64,000 nucleotides of DNA from Neoarius graeffei (lineage: Eukaryota; Chordata; Actinopteri; Siluriformes; Ariidae): the NCBI RefSeq assembly GCF_027579695.1, contig NC_083574.1, positions 47,004,559 to 47,068,558 on the forward strand. The letters are read 5' to 3'. Positions 31,375 to 40,571 of the stretch are shown piece after piece. The notes below the pieces were generated by a model. The model saw only the letters and a program-made list of their open reading frames with translations. It did no database searches and had not been told where the DNA came from. The position numbers and the translations under genes were made by a program. Each line of letters begins with the position of its first letter. The stretch's first letter is position 1.

Positions 31375-32083
31375 AGGAACAGTTCACCGTACTTCCATAA
31401 TGAAATATGCTCTTATCTGAATTGAGACGAGCTGCTCCGTACCTCTCCGAGCTTTGCGCGACCTCCCAGTCAGTCAGACGCACTGTCACTCCTGTTAGCG
31501 ATGTAGCTAGGCTCAGCATGGCCAATGGTATTTTTTGGGGCTGTAGTTAGATGCGACCAAACTCTTCCGCGTTTTTCCTGTTTACATAGGTTTATATGAC
31601 CAGTGATATGAAACAAGTTCAGTTACACAAATTGAAACGTAGCGATTTTCTATGCTATGGAAAGTCGGCACTATAATGACAGGCGTACTAACACCTTCTG
31701 CGCGCTTCCGCAGCGCATTGATACGGAGCTCAGATATCAATGCGCTGCCGAAGCGCGCAGAAGGTGTTAGTACGCCTGTCATTATAGTGCAGACTTTCCA
31801 TAGCATAGAAAATCGCTACGTTTCAATTTGTGTAACTGAACTTGTTTCATATCACTGGTCATATAAACCTATGTAAACAGGAAAAACGCGGAAGAGTTTG
31901 GTCGCATCTAACTACAGCCCCAAAAAATACCATTGGCCATGCTGAGCCTAGCTACATCGCTAACAGGAGTGACAGCGCGTCTGACTGACTGGGAGGTCGC
32001 GCAAAGCTCGGAGAGGTACGGAGCAGCTCGTCTCAATTCAGATAAGAGCATATTTCATTATGGAAGTACGGTGGACTGTTCCT
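31375..32083. mobile_element. Palindromic TTAA MITE in the spata2l intron
   Basis: AGGAACAGTTCACCGTACTT at the left and its complement at the right end (ACTGTTCCT) are bounded by TTAA on both sides (31371-31374 and 32084-32087), the piggyBac-type target site. The element is a near-perfect palindrome about 709 bp long; the centre is around ACGGAGCTCAGATATC (31723-31738). Both strands give near-identical reading frames because of the symmetry; neither is a real gene. It supplies most of the 850-bp intron. Confidence 0.85.
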
Positions 32084-32144
32084 TTAAGATTACCTAAGCT
32101 AGGAATCTGACTTCCTTTTTTATTTTATTTTTTTGGGTAAATAG

Positions 32145-33596
32145 ATGTTCTCAGGCATGTTCACTCACTGCATCAAACCTGCTCTGACGACACAGCAAGC
32201 TAAAGAGCTGTTTGCATTACTCGGATACCAGCCAGCAAGCAGCAATGACGAGGAGCTGAGGCTTGGCACAATACCGGTTCACTCACACGCCCTTCTCCAG
32301 CTGGCATGTGGTTTCTTCATTGCTCGTATAGAGTGCCACCTGCTGCTTACTGCTGTGGCCTCCCTGGGTGGCAGCACAGAGTGGGTGCTTCAAATCATTC
32401 AGGAAAGAAAGCGTGGCTGCACTTTTCAAATAGCACTGGACAGGGCAAAGAGAAAGCTGGAACCTGCTTCATCTGATTCACCATTAGTTCTAGATGCAAC
32501 TCTAGATCTGTACACAGACAACACTACAGAAGAGCATAGTCACATGGCTTCACCACCCAGCCTTCCTTACATTCCACCCAGTGAAAATCCCCGAGCACAT
32601 ATGTCCCGCAGTAACATTTCTCAGTCAGACAAGGAGAGGAATGAAAAGAAGGCACAGTCTGTCTCATCCCTGACCTGTCAAATCAAAGCAACGCTGCAGA
32701 ACACTGACTCGAGTCTAAAGCCATGTGAAAATGAAAGACGGTTTACGACAGTGAGTAATGCCCAGCTTGGTGCATCAATAGAAGGACAACATGTATATAA
32801 CTGTTTAAAGTCATATGACTCCTCCTATCTTAAGCCATGCCTCCAGTGTGAAGAAAATCATAGTACGGATTGCGCTTGTATTCGGAGCTGCACTGAGCAA
32901 GAGCACGAGGTTATGAAGTTTATGCAGCAGCACATGATGGATACACGATCCCACACCAGACAGGATCAGACGCAACAGTGGGAAAATCTACCAAAAGATG
33001 ATCTGAAGCAGCACAGCTGTATAAACAAACCCAGCAACAATTTTTTCTTCGTGTGCCATGATTGTCATTATATCCATGATGTAAACTGTAAGGAACTTCA
33101 ACAGTGTCTCCATGAAAGCCATAATGTGCAAACTACAGGAAGGTTACAGCCGGCTCAAGTAGAACAAGGGCTGACTGCACATACATGTTTTAAAGTAGCA
33201 GGTACACAGTATGCAGTCTGCCATACATGCAACAAATCCCACGACTTGTTTTGTAATGAACTACAGAACTGCAGCAGTTCTGGCCACAATGTGACATACC
33301 TGCTTGAAAATAATGAAACCGAAGCCAAGCCCATGCCTATGCACCAGTGTTGTACATCCGCAGAGCCAAATTTTGCCTGCCTCAATTGCAGAGTTTTCCA
33401 TGCCGTTTCCTGTGATGATAATCAGTGCCAAAGACAACATGAAGTGCAGAGTCTCCGATACGTGTGCTGTGTGTGCTCAAACACTCAGCTTTTCATTCTG
33501 TGCAGGTACTGCTGTGCCCAATATTGCAAAACTTGTTGGTTTAAAAATCCCCTGGAATGCAAATGTGGCATGCCTTTTGATAACACGGCTGTTTAA
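32145..33596 (+). CDS. spata2l: Spata2-like protein (spata2l), coding exon 2 (C-terminal)
   Basis: The acceptor is TTTGGGTAAATAG before 32145. Residues 113-595 follow in phase 0 after exon 1, so VVK joins MFSGMFTHCI, the same junction context as human SPATA2L (IK-TFSGGY). Residues about 113-220 finish the PUB-type region (HALLQLACGFFIARIECHLL). Residues 233-235, DLY in TLDLYTDN, match the place of a conserved LDLY in SPATA2L and could be a PUB-interacting motif. A Ser/polar linker follows. Residues 330-590 hold four tandem Cys/His units and a final Cys-rich module ending ECKCGMPFD. At 595 residues it is longer than human SPATA2L (424, from memory), mainly through this array. The stop is TAA at 33594-33596. 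Confidence 0.8.
   Translation: MFSGMFTHCIKPALTTQQAKELFALLGYQPASSNDEELRLGTIPVHSHALLQLACGFFIARIECHLLLTAVASLGGSTEWVLQIIQERKRGCTFQIALDRAKRKLEPASSDSPLVLDATLDLYTDNTTEEHSHMASPPSLPYIPPSENPRAHMSRSNISQSDKERNEKKAQSVSSLTCQIKATLQNTDSSLKPCENERRFTTVSNAQLGASIEGQHVYNCLKSYDSSYLKPCLQCEENHSTDCACIRSCTEQEHEVMKFMQQHMMDTRSHTRQDQTQQWENLPKDDLKQHSCINKPSNNFFFVCHDCHYIHDVNCKELQQCLHESHNVQTTGRLQPAQVEQGLTAHTCFKVAGTQYAVCHTCNKSHDLFCNELQNCSSSGHNVTYLLENNETEAKPMPMHQCCTSAEPNFACLNCRVFHAVSCDDNQCQRQHEVQSLRYVCCVCSNTQLFILCRYCCAQYCKTCWFKNPLECKCGMPFDNTAV
32796..33578 (+). other. Tandem zinc-binding-type units in spata2l
   Basis: Four units of the spacing C-x2-C-x3-H-x3-C-x5-C-x4-H occur at protein residues ~330-370, 402-446, 458-498 and 512-549; the fourth is x4/x3 in the last two gaps. 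Each has an earlier Cys 10-11 residues before the CxxC and ends in H-N/E-V. Examples are CHDCHYIHDVNC, CHTCNKSHDLFC and CLNCRVFHAVSC. A last module (residues 551-590) has CCVC, CRYCC, CKTC and CKC. Zinc binding is inferred from residue type and spacing. Confidence 0.75.
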
Positions 33597-33633
33597 GGAA
33601 TGACTTTATACCGTATTTATCTAGCTGCTTTAA

Positions 33634-34046
33634 AGGAACAGTCCACCGTACTTCCATAATGAAATATGCTCTTATCTGATTTGAGACGAGCTGCTCCGTA
33701 CCTCTCCAAGCTTTGCGCGACCTCCCACGCAGTCAGACGCGCTGTCACTCCTGTTAGCAATGTAGCTAAGCTCAGTATGGCCAATGGTATTTTTTGGGGC
33801 TGTAGTTAGATGCGACCAAACTCTTCCACGTTTTTCCTGTTTACATAGGTTTATATGGCCAGTGACATGAAACAAGTTCAGTTACACAAATTGAAACGTA
33901 GCGATTTTCTATGCTATGGAAAGTCCGCACTATAATGACAGGCGTACTAACACCTTCTGCGCGCTTCGGCAGCGCATTGATACGGAGCTCAGATATCAAT
34001 GCGCTGCCGAAGCGCGCAGAAGGTGTTAGTACGGTGGACTGTTCCT
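33634..34046. mobile_element. Palindromic TTAA MITE after the spata2l stop (deleted right arm)
   Basis: Same family as 31375-32083. It is bounded by TTAA (33630-33633 and 34047-34050), with AGGAACAGTCCACCGTACTT at the left and GTGGACTGTTCCT at the right. The left arm and centre are complete; the right arm jumps from GAAGGTGTTAGTAC to the terminal GGTGGACTG, losing about 290 bp. It starts 37 bp after the stop codon, so it is probably in the 3' UTR. Confidence 0.85.
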
Positions 34047-34050
34047 TTAA

Positions 34051-34600
34051 AGGCACGTTACCAGATCTGGTTTCATTTGTTATTACAGCCAAATCACTAT
34101 AGTAGATAAATTTACTAGATGGACACAAACCATGCCTTAAGCGTTACTTTGTCTTGAAGTTGTTAAAAAAAACCCTAAAAACACCATGACCTTATCAAAC
34201 AGCTGATATGGTTCTAAACAGCTCTGCAGTTCGAGTTTAATACATAACAAACCTGAAGTATGTGTTTGCTTCCTCATTTTTGGGATACGTCTTAATAGCT
34301 CTTTTGTTTTGTTTTCTCTAAAATAAATGTCTTAGAACTGCTCTTCTGAAAATTCCAGTCTGTGATTTTGAAGTTTGACTGACATTTTAAATCAGTTTTT
34401 TGTGTAGCGATAGTGTTGTTATAAATGTCTGATCACGTGGGATGATTCTTCCCACAAATGAGCATGAAAAGAATTTCCTTAAACTTTACATGTAGTTGCA
34501 CTTATTGTTGTATTAGAATAATGTATTTTAACTACTTATTTTTGTTACCGTGGGAAAAAAAGTTCATTTAAACCACAAATTTTGAACAAATGTACATTTT
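34051..34600. other. Intergenic, between convergent spata2l and pdf
   Basis: AT-rich. AATAAA-type signals for + transcripts occur at 34322 (AAATAAATG). It likely holds the 3' ends of both genes; I see no other gene. Confidence 0.4.
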
Positions 34601-34615
34601 TTTAATGCAGAACTG

Positions 34616-34773
34616 CTATTCGTTGTATTCTTCCCAGTTGACATTAATAAACGTTTTACTGTCCATACGGTCGACATAAAGAATTCCATCAAGGTGATCC
34701 ATCTCATGCTGCAGTATCCTTGCTGGCCAGCCACTTGCTTGCCAGGTGACGGGCTCGGCTTTTTCATTCAGTC
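34616..34773 (-). CDS. pdf: Peptide deformylase, mitochondrial (pdf), coding exon 2
   Basis: On the - strand, after an acceptor (TTCTCTTTTTCCAAAG), the exon starts in phase 1. With the exon 1 base it reads [20 protein letters not shown], then [10 protein letters not shown], ending EEYNE and a TAG at 34616-34618. HEMDH (residues 212-216) is the third conserved deformylase motif, giving two metal-binding histidines and the catalytic glutamate (E213). The match to human PDF ([29 protein letters not shown]) is close. Total length after joining is 241 residues; human PDF is 243. The enzyme removes the formyl group from the N-terminal methionine of mitochondrially made proteins. Confidence 0.9.
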
Positions 34774-34839
34774 CTTTGGAAAAAGAGAATAATCAGAGGG
34801 GTATATCACTAGACAGTTGAGCATTTTAGTTGTAACTGT

Positions 34840-35148
34840 TGTCACAATCTACTATTCTTCTATCTTTGGTTCTGCCCCTGAATTTAACTGTTACCAGTCA
34901 TCTGTTTGTTTTCATTAATCACTTTGTCCTGGTCAGGGTCATGGTAGATCCGGCGCACTGGCCGTAAGGCAAAACAGATGGGACACCAGTCCAGTGCAGC
35001 ACAATGCGCGCACACTGACACACACTCACACACAGGGGCAATTTAGTGTAGCCAGTCCACCTACTAGCAGGGTATTTTAATACTTTTTTTTACATGAAAT
35101 GTCATTATGGAAGACAAATAAATAAACATATGTTTATATTGTGTTATA
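34840..35148. other. Intron of pdf: degenerate SINE-like text
   Basis: GGGACACCAGTCCAGTGCAG and GGGGCAATTTAGTGTAGCCA near 34980-35060 are decayed text of the 3' part of a fish repeat related to that at 37075-37165. No gene. Confidence 0.35.
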
Positions 35149-36729
35149 CAGTGGTGCTTGAAAGTTTGTGAACTCTTTAGAATTTTCTATATTTCTGCAT
35201 AAATATGACCTAAAACAATCAGATTTTCACACAAGTAGATAAAGAGAACCCAGTTAAACAAATGAGATAAAAATATTATACTTGGTCATTTATTTATTGA
35301 GGAAAATGATCCAATATTACATATCTGTGAGTGGCAAAAGTATGTGAACCTCTAGGATTAGCAGTTAATTTGAAGGTGAAATTAGAGTTGTGTTTTCAAT
35401 CAATGGGATGACAATCAGGTGTGAGTGGGCACCCTGTTTTATTTAAAGAACAGGGATCTATCAAAGTCTGATCTTCACAACACATGTTTGTGGAAGTGTA
35501 TCATTCTGAGGACCTCAGGAAAAGCGTTGTTGATGCTCATCAGGCTGGAAAAGGTTACAAAACCATCTCTAAAGAGAGTTTCGACTCCACCAATCCACAG
35601 TCAGACAGATTGTGTACAAATGGAGGAAATTCAAGACCATTGTTATCCTCCCCAGGAGTGGTCAACCAACAAAGATCACTCCAAGAGCAAGGCGTGTAAT
35701 AGTTGGCGAGGTCACAAAGGACCCCAGGGTAACTTCTAAGCAACTGAAGGCCTCTCTCATATTGGCTAATGTCAATGTTCATGAGTCCACCATCAGGAGA
35801 ACACTGAACAACAATGGTGTGCATGGCAGGGTTGCAAGGAGAAAGCCACTGCTCTCCAAAAAAGAACACTGCTGCTCATCTGCAGTTTGCTAAAGATCAC
35901 GTGGACAAGCCAGAAGGCTATTGGAAAAATGTTTTGTGGAAGGATGAGACCAAAATAGAACTTTTTGGTTTAAATGAGAAGTGTTATGTTTGGAGAAAGG
36001 AAAACACTGTATTCCAGCATAAGAACCTTATCCCATCTATGAAACATGGTGGTGGTAGTGTCATGGTTTGGGCCTGTTTTGCTGCATCTGGGCCAGGACG
36101 GCTTGCCATCAGTGATGGAACAATGAATTCTGAATTATACCAGCGAATTCTAAAGGAAAATGTCAGGGCATCTGTCCATGAACTGAATCTCAAGAGAAGG
36201 TGGGTCATGCAGCAAGACAACGACCCTAAGCACACAAGTCGTTCTACCAAAGAATGGTTAAAGAAGAATAAAGTTAATGTTTTGGAATGGCCAAGTCAAA
36301 GTCCTGACCTTAATCCAATCGAAATGTTGTGGAAGGACCTGAAGCGAGCAGTTCATGTGAGGAAACCCACCAACATCCCAGAGTTGAAGCTGTTCTGTAC
36401 GGAGGAATGGGCTAAAATTCCTCCAAGCCGGTGTGCAGGACTGATCAACAGTTACCGGAAACGTTTAGTTGCAGTTATTGCTGCACAAGGGGGTCACACC
36501 AGATACTGAAAGCAAAGGTTCACATCCTTTTGCCACTCACAGATATGTAATATTGGATCATTTTCCTCAATGAATAAATGACCAAGTATAATATTTTTGT
36601 CTCATTTGTTTAACTGGGTTCTCTTTATCTACTTTTAGGACTTGTGTGAAAATCTGATGATGTTTTAGGTCATATTTATGCAGAAATATAGGAAATTCTA
36701 AAGGGTTCATAAACTTTCAAGCACGACTG
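35149..36729 (+). mobile_element. Tc1-like transposon in the pdf intron (dead)
   Basis: The left end is CAGTGGTGCTTGAAAGTTTG after TA. The right end, AACTTTCAAGCACGACTG, matches its complement with small changes, followed by TG in place of TA. The + strand transposase is broken into 35484-35580 (DAHQAGKGYKTISKE), 35612-35880 (TVRQIVYKWRKF frame; DPRVTSKQLKASL, ESTIRRTLNNNGVHGRVARR) and 35814-36509. The catalytic part has WKDETKIELFG, QQDNDPKHTSR and SPDLNPIEMLW, with 34 residues between second D and E. Two frameshifts, near 35580 and 35870, inactivate it. Confidence 0.9.
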
Positions 36730-37074
36730 TGGCTATTTTGATTTGAGAGCAAGGAAGTAAAATAAAATTCTTAGAAATAACTAGTGTTTTGTAAACCTAA
36801 AATAAAGTTTAAAAGTCACATGCAGATATAACCTGCATCAAGAGCTGCCCCAATCACTGAAAAGAGTTTTGTTTGTTAGTTTCAATAATTAATTATATTC
36901 CTGATTATTGAGATCCTGGATTCAATCCTGAGCTCAGTCACTGGAAGCTCATGAGTTCAAATCCGAGCTACTTTTAGGCCCTTGAGCAAGGTCCTTAATC
37001 CCTAAAAACTGTTTGTCTCTCTTCTTAGTTGTAAGTTGCTTTGGATAAAGTAGTGTTTATGTTGTTTTGCATGT

Positions 37075-37456
37075 TCTCACGGTGTGTGTGTTGGTTTCCA
37101 GTTTCCTTCCACCTCATACAAAATACATGAAGGTGGATTGGCAATGCTAAATTGCCCCTTAGTGTGTGTGAGAAAGAGTGAGAGTGTGTGAGAGAGTGAG
37201 TGTGTGCGCATAGACTGGTGTCCCATTCTGCATGTCCCATTTCCAGGTAGATGATGGTAGATTAGCAACACTAAATTGCCCCTTAGTGTGTCTGTGTGTG
37301 AGAGTGCGCGTGTGAGAGAGAGTGTGCGCGTGTGAGAGAGAGTGTGCGCGTGTGAGAGAGAGTGTGAGAGTGTGTGTGTGTGTGTGTGAGAGAGAGACAG
37401 TCTGTGTGTGTGTGTGCGCGCGTGAGAGAGTGCGCGCGTGTGTGAGTGCGCGCGTG

Positions 37457-37506
<50 letters not shown>

Positions 37507-37539
37507 TGTGCGCATGTGTGAGTGTGTGTGTGAGAGAGA
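37075..37539. repeat. Degenerate SINE text and long (GT/GA/GC)n microsatellite
   Basis: 37075-37285 has decayed SINE-like text with two related blocks (GCTAAATTGCCCCTTAGTGT twice, about 130 bp apart). 37160-37539 is dominated by TG, AG and CG dinucleotide runs. Long Ser/His/Thr-rich frames here are simple-repeat artefacts. Confidence 0.8.
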
Positions 37540-37959
37540 GTGTGCGCCACTGGCGGCTCGTTAATAGGGGCGATTTGGGCGACACTCCCAAACAGGGAGG
37601 GAGATTTTTTTTTTTTTATCTACTCCTACTACCAACAGTAATGTCATTGTCCAATTAGGCTAAGGTCGCGCCTGGTGTAGCCACGCCCTTTTGGGGCGAT
37701 TTCTGTCAGGTTCAGATTTGCCCCAAAATCTCCCATTGACACTAATGGTACGTACGTTTTTTTCGAAAATCCTGCTCTCAATGCATTTTCTATTAGGTTT
37801 TATGTGCGCGCACAAGCAGCGTGCTTACGTCATACGCCTGTTGCGCCGCGCAAGTGTTGCCAGATTGGTTTTAAGTGCATTTTGGCGGGTTTTGAACATA
37901 ATTTTGGGCTGGAAAACGCAACTTGCACGGGAAACGTGTGAACATTCTATGAAGAAGAT

Positions 37960-38235
37960 GGCGAGTGTTGAGTGCAACAATACGATAGCGTCTCTGAAAG
38001 AAGTTCCCTTTAGTCGTCGTACCAATGAGGAGAAAACGGCAATCAAACAGCTAGGACCTCCGAGACCGAATTTAAACATCAAGCAAGTGTCTACGAAGGG
38101 GGAGAAGACCTACTCAAGAGGTTTTAACAAGAACTGGTACCACCGGAAAACTTAGCGAGCTGGCTGTGATGTAGTCAATGCTCGTTTTTGCTACCCTTGC
38201 GTTCTCTTCCACCCTGGAAGTAGCACAGCAGACGG
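37960..38235 (+). pseudogene. TTF-type zinc-finger N-terminus of a hAT transposase (relic)
   Basis: The + frame starts MASVECNNTIASLKEVPFSR at 37960 and continues KTYSRGFNKNWYHRK. After an in-frame TAG at 38153 it reads RAGCDVVNARFCYPCVLF. GFNKNWY, then C-x6-FCYPCVLF, is the TTF-type finger seen in ZMYM-like hAT transposases. The stop and loss of all downstream transposase show a dead deletion derivative. Confidence 0.6.
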
Positions 38236-39059
38236 TACAGTGATATCTGATATTTGAATTTACTAGGCAAAAGTTGTGTGTGTGTGTGTGTTTTACCAAT
38301 GGCAGTTTAACATTGCCATGTTTTTGTTTTACCAATGGCAGTTTAACATTGCCATGCTTGGAATATTTCAGTAGCCTCAAGTTCTCTCTGACTTGGTGTA
38401 AATTAAGCATATTTTCAGTTTTTATATATTGTACAGTAAGTGTTCATTGGAGCCAGCAGCACCTTACCTTTTTTCCAACTTGTTAAGCCAAGTTGCACTG
38501 ACTACAAAACCTTGTGTAACCTTGTGTGTGTGTATAGCTAAATAACTAAAGCGTTTTGTGTTCATTGACATGCTTGTAATACTTTAAATTTCCTTTTAAG
38601 GCATGGCTTTCTGGAGGAATTCTTGGGGAAAAAAACTGCAGAATTTATTTAGAATTATTTGTTGTTAAAATGGTGCAATTCCATATAAAAAAAACACATA
38701 ATTAAGCTGCACATGTTTGTTTGATGGTTATGCTTTTCTTCATCTTTTTCAAAACTTAAACACTTGTTTTGGATTTATATCCTGCCACTTTAATTGCATT
38801 CTTTAGAATTGAAGAAATTAGAATATGTTTATAATTAAGAATTTGTGTCTACTTATTATAGAATACTGGAATAATATGAGAAAATAAATGAGTAATGTAA
38901 TATTAATTGATTGTGATGCCAAATGTTTTGCTTTGAAGGCTTCACAATGAATCTTCCTTAGTTTTAGCCTGGCAAGCCAGACTAAATGTGAATATTTGCC
39001 ACTCGTAGGCAAAAATATTTTTGGCCGCTAGGCGGGTGGGTCTAGTTTACTAGGCTACC

Positions 39060-39730
39060 TAATGGCCCTTTTCCACTACCCTTTTTCAGCTCGCTTCAGC
39101 CCGACACGGCTCGCGTTTCGACTACCAAAAACCAGCACGACTCAGCTCGCTTCAGCCCTGCTTAGCCCCTAAAACTCGCACCGTTTTGGAGTGGGGCTGA
39201 AGCGAGCCGAAGCGAGCCGAGTGAGGTTGGGGGCGTGAGCAGACACTCCCCTGTGCACTGATTGGTGAGGAGGAGTGTCCTCACATGCCCACACACGCCC
39301 CGCGAGCACGCTGGGATCTGTAAACACCGCAAACCCGGAAGAAGAAGAATTACGAGAATTTCTGAAGCCTTATGCGCCTCGCCTCATCTATACGCTCTTG
39401 CCAGTATCTGTTGGCGTTGTCGGTGACAACAAGCCACAGCACCAAGACCAGCAACACTAACGACTCCATGTCCTCCATGTTTATTGTTTACTATTCGGGT
39501 TGTGAGACTACCACTTAAAAGCTCACTGATCTGTTTGCGCTGCTTAACGACATCACCTGACGTCCACCCACTTTCGCTAACTCCACCCAAAGTGTCCACC
39601 CACTTCCAGCCAGCACGGTTCAGCGCGGCTGTAGTCAAAATGCAACTTCAATAGCCTCACTCGGCTCGACTCAGCACGGCACGGCTCAGCCCGACTCAGC
39701 CGCGTTTGTAGTGGAAAAGCGGCATTAGTT
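39060..39730. mobile_element. TIR element, CCTTTTCCACTAC family
   Basis: TAATGGCCCTTTTCCACTAC at the left and GTAGTGGAAAAGCGGCATTA at the right are inverted. Inside each end runs a GC-rich series of CAGC/GGCTC motifs (CGACACGGCTCGCG; GGCACGGCTCAGCCCG). No duplication could be fixed. Similar design to 61450-61955. No transposase. Confidence 0.6.
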
Positions 39731-39803
39731 TGCCACCTTTAACTTGTTCAGTGTTGCCACCTAGTGGAGAGAAGAGATATTGTCTATATTGATATCTGAA
39801 TTT

Positions 39804-40178
39804 CATCTCATCTCATTATCTCTAGCCGCTTTATCCTTCTACAGGGTCGCAGGCAAGCTGGAGCCTATCCCAGCTGACTATGGGCGAAAGGCGGGGTACA
39901 CCCTGGACAAGTCGCCAGGTCATCACAGGGCTGACACATAGACACAGACAACCATTCACACTCACATTCACACCTACGGTCAGTTTAGAGTCACCAGTTA
40001 ACCTAACCTGCATGTCTTTGGACTGTGGGGGAAACCGGAGCACCCGGAGGAAACCCACGCAGACACGGGGAGAACATGCAAACTCCGCACAGAAAGGCCC
40101 TCGCCGGCCCCGGGGCTCGAACCCAGGACCTTCTTGCTGTGAGGCGACAGCGCTAACCACTACACCACCGTGCCGCCT
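39804..40178 (-). repeat. tRNA-derived SINE, reverse
   Basis: Exact 13-bp duplication GATATCTGAATTT at 39791-39803 and 40179-40191. Nested in the hAT copy of the pdf intron. Confidence 0.9.
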
Positions 40179-40330
40179 GATATCTGAATTTACCAGGCAA
40201 AAACAAGTTCGGCCAATTGATTTGCTACCTAGGTCAATTTACTTCAGTCCTGTGGACATTTACGGTCCGTGTAGACATAACAGGGGAAAACTGCCCCCCC
40301 CCCCGAAAAAAAATTCAGGAGCCGCCACTG

Positions 40331-40379
40331 GTGTGCGCGTGTGTGAGTGAGTGTGAATGTGTGTGTGTGTGTGTGAGAG

Positions 40380-40415
<36 letters not shown>

Positions 40416-40485
40416 TGTGTGAGTGTGTGTGAGTGAGTGAGAGTGAGTGTGTGTGAGTGAGTGAGTGTGCGTTTGTGCATAGACT
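40331..40485. repeat. (GT/GA)n microsatellite, right half
   Basis: Continuation of the microsatellite at 37160-37539 beyond the hAT insertion, followed by GCATAGACTGGTGTCCCATT, which also follows the repeat at 37207. Confidence 0.85.
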
Positions 40486-40571
40486 GGTGTCCCATTCTGC
40501 ATGCCCCATTCGCAGGGACCGACTCTGGCCAGGATAAAGGAGTTAAAGACTGAAGAAGTGAGACTTGTCAC

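Larger units (their letters stand above)
37548..40330. mobile_element. hAT copy inserted in a microsatellite, TSD GTGTGCGC
   Basis: It begins CACTGGCGGCTCG and ends GGAGCCGCCACTG. GTGTGCGC lies at 37540-37547 and 40331-40338. The ends match the CAGTGGCGGCTS family of fish hAT elements, with one change in the left terminal trinucleotide (CAC). The microsatellite resumes directly after the right end, so the element split it. A TTF-type zinc-finger transposase relic is at 37960-38235. A SINE and another TIR element are nested inside. Confidence 0.85.

Noticed and set aside
31582-31876. Two almost identical 74-residue frames on opposite strands
   Set aside because: They mirror each other because the DNA is a palindrome (TTAA MITE). 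The same frame at 33841-34128 is from the second copy.
36900-37000. A working tRNA or snRNA gene
   Set aside because: AGCTCATGAGTTCAAATCC resembles a B box, but the surrounding text (GGCCCTTGAGCAAGGTCCTT) is typical of a decayed SINE and no full RNA structure is present.
37077-37591. Long Ser/His/Thr- or Cys/Val/Arg-rich frames
   Set aside because: They are six-frame readings of GT/GA/GC dinucleotide repeats; the same applies to 40244-40571.
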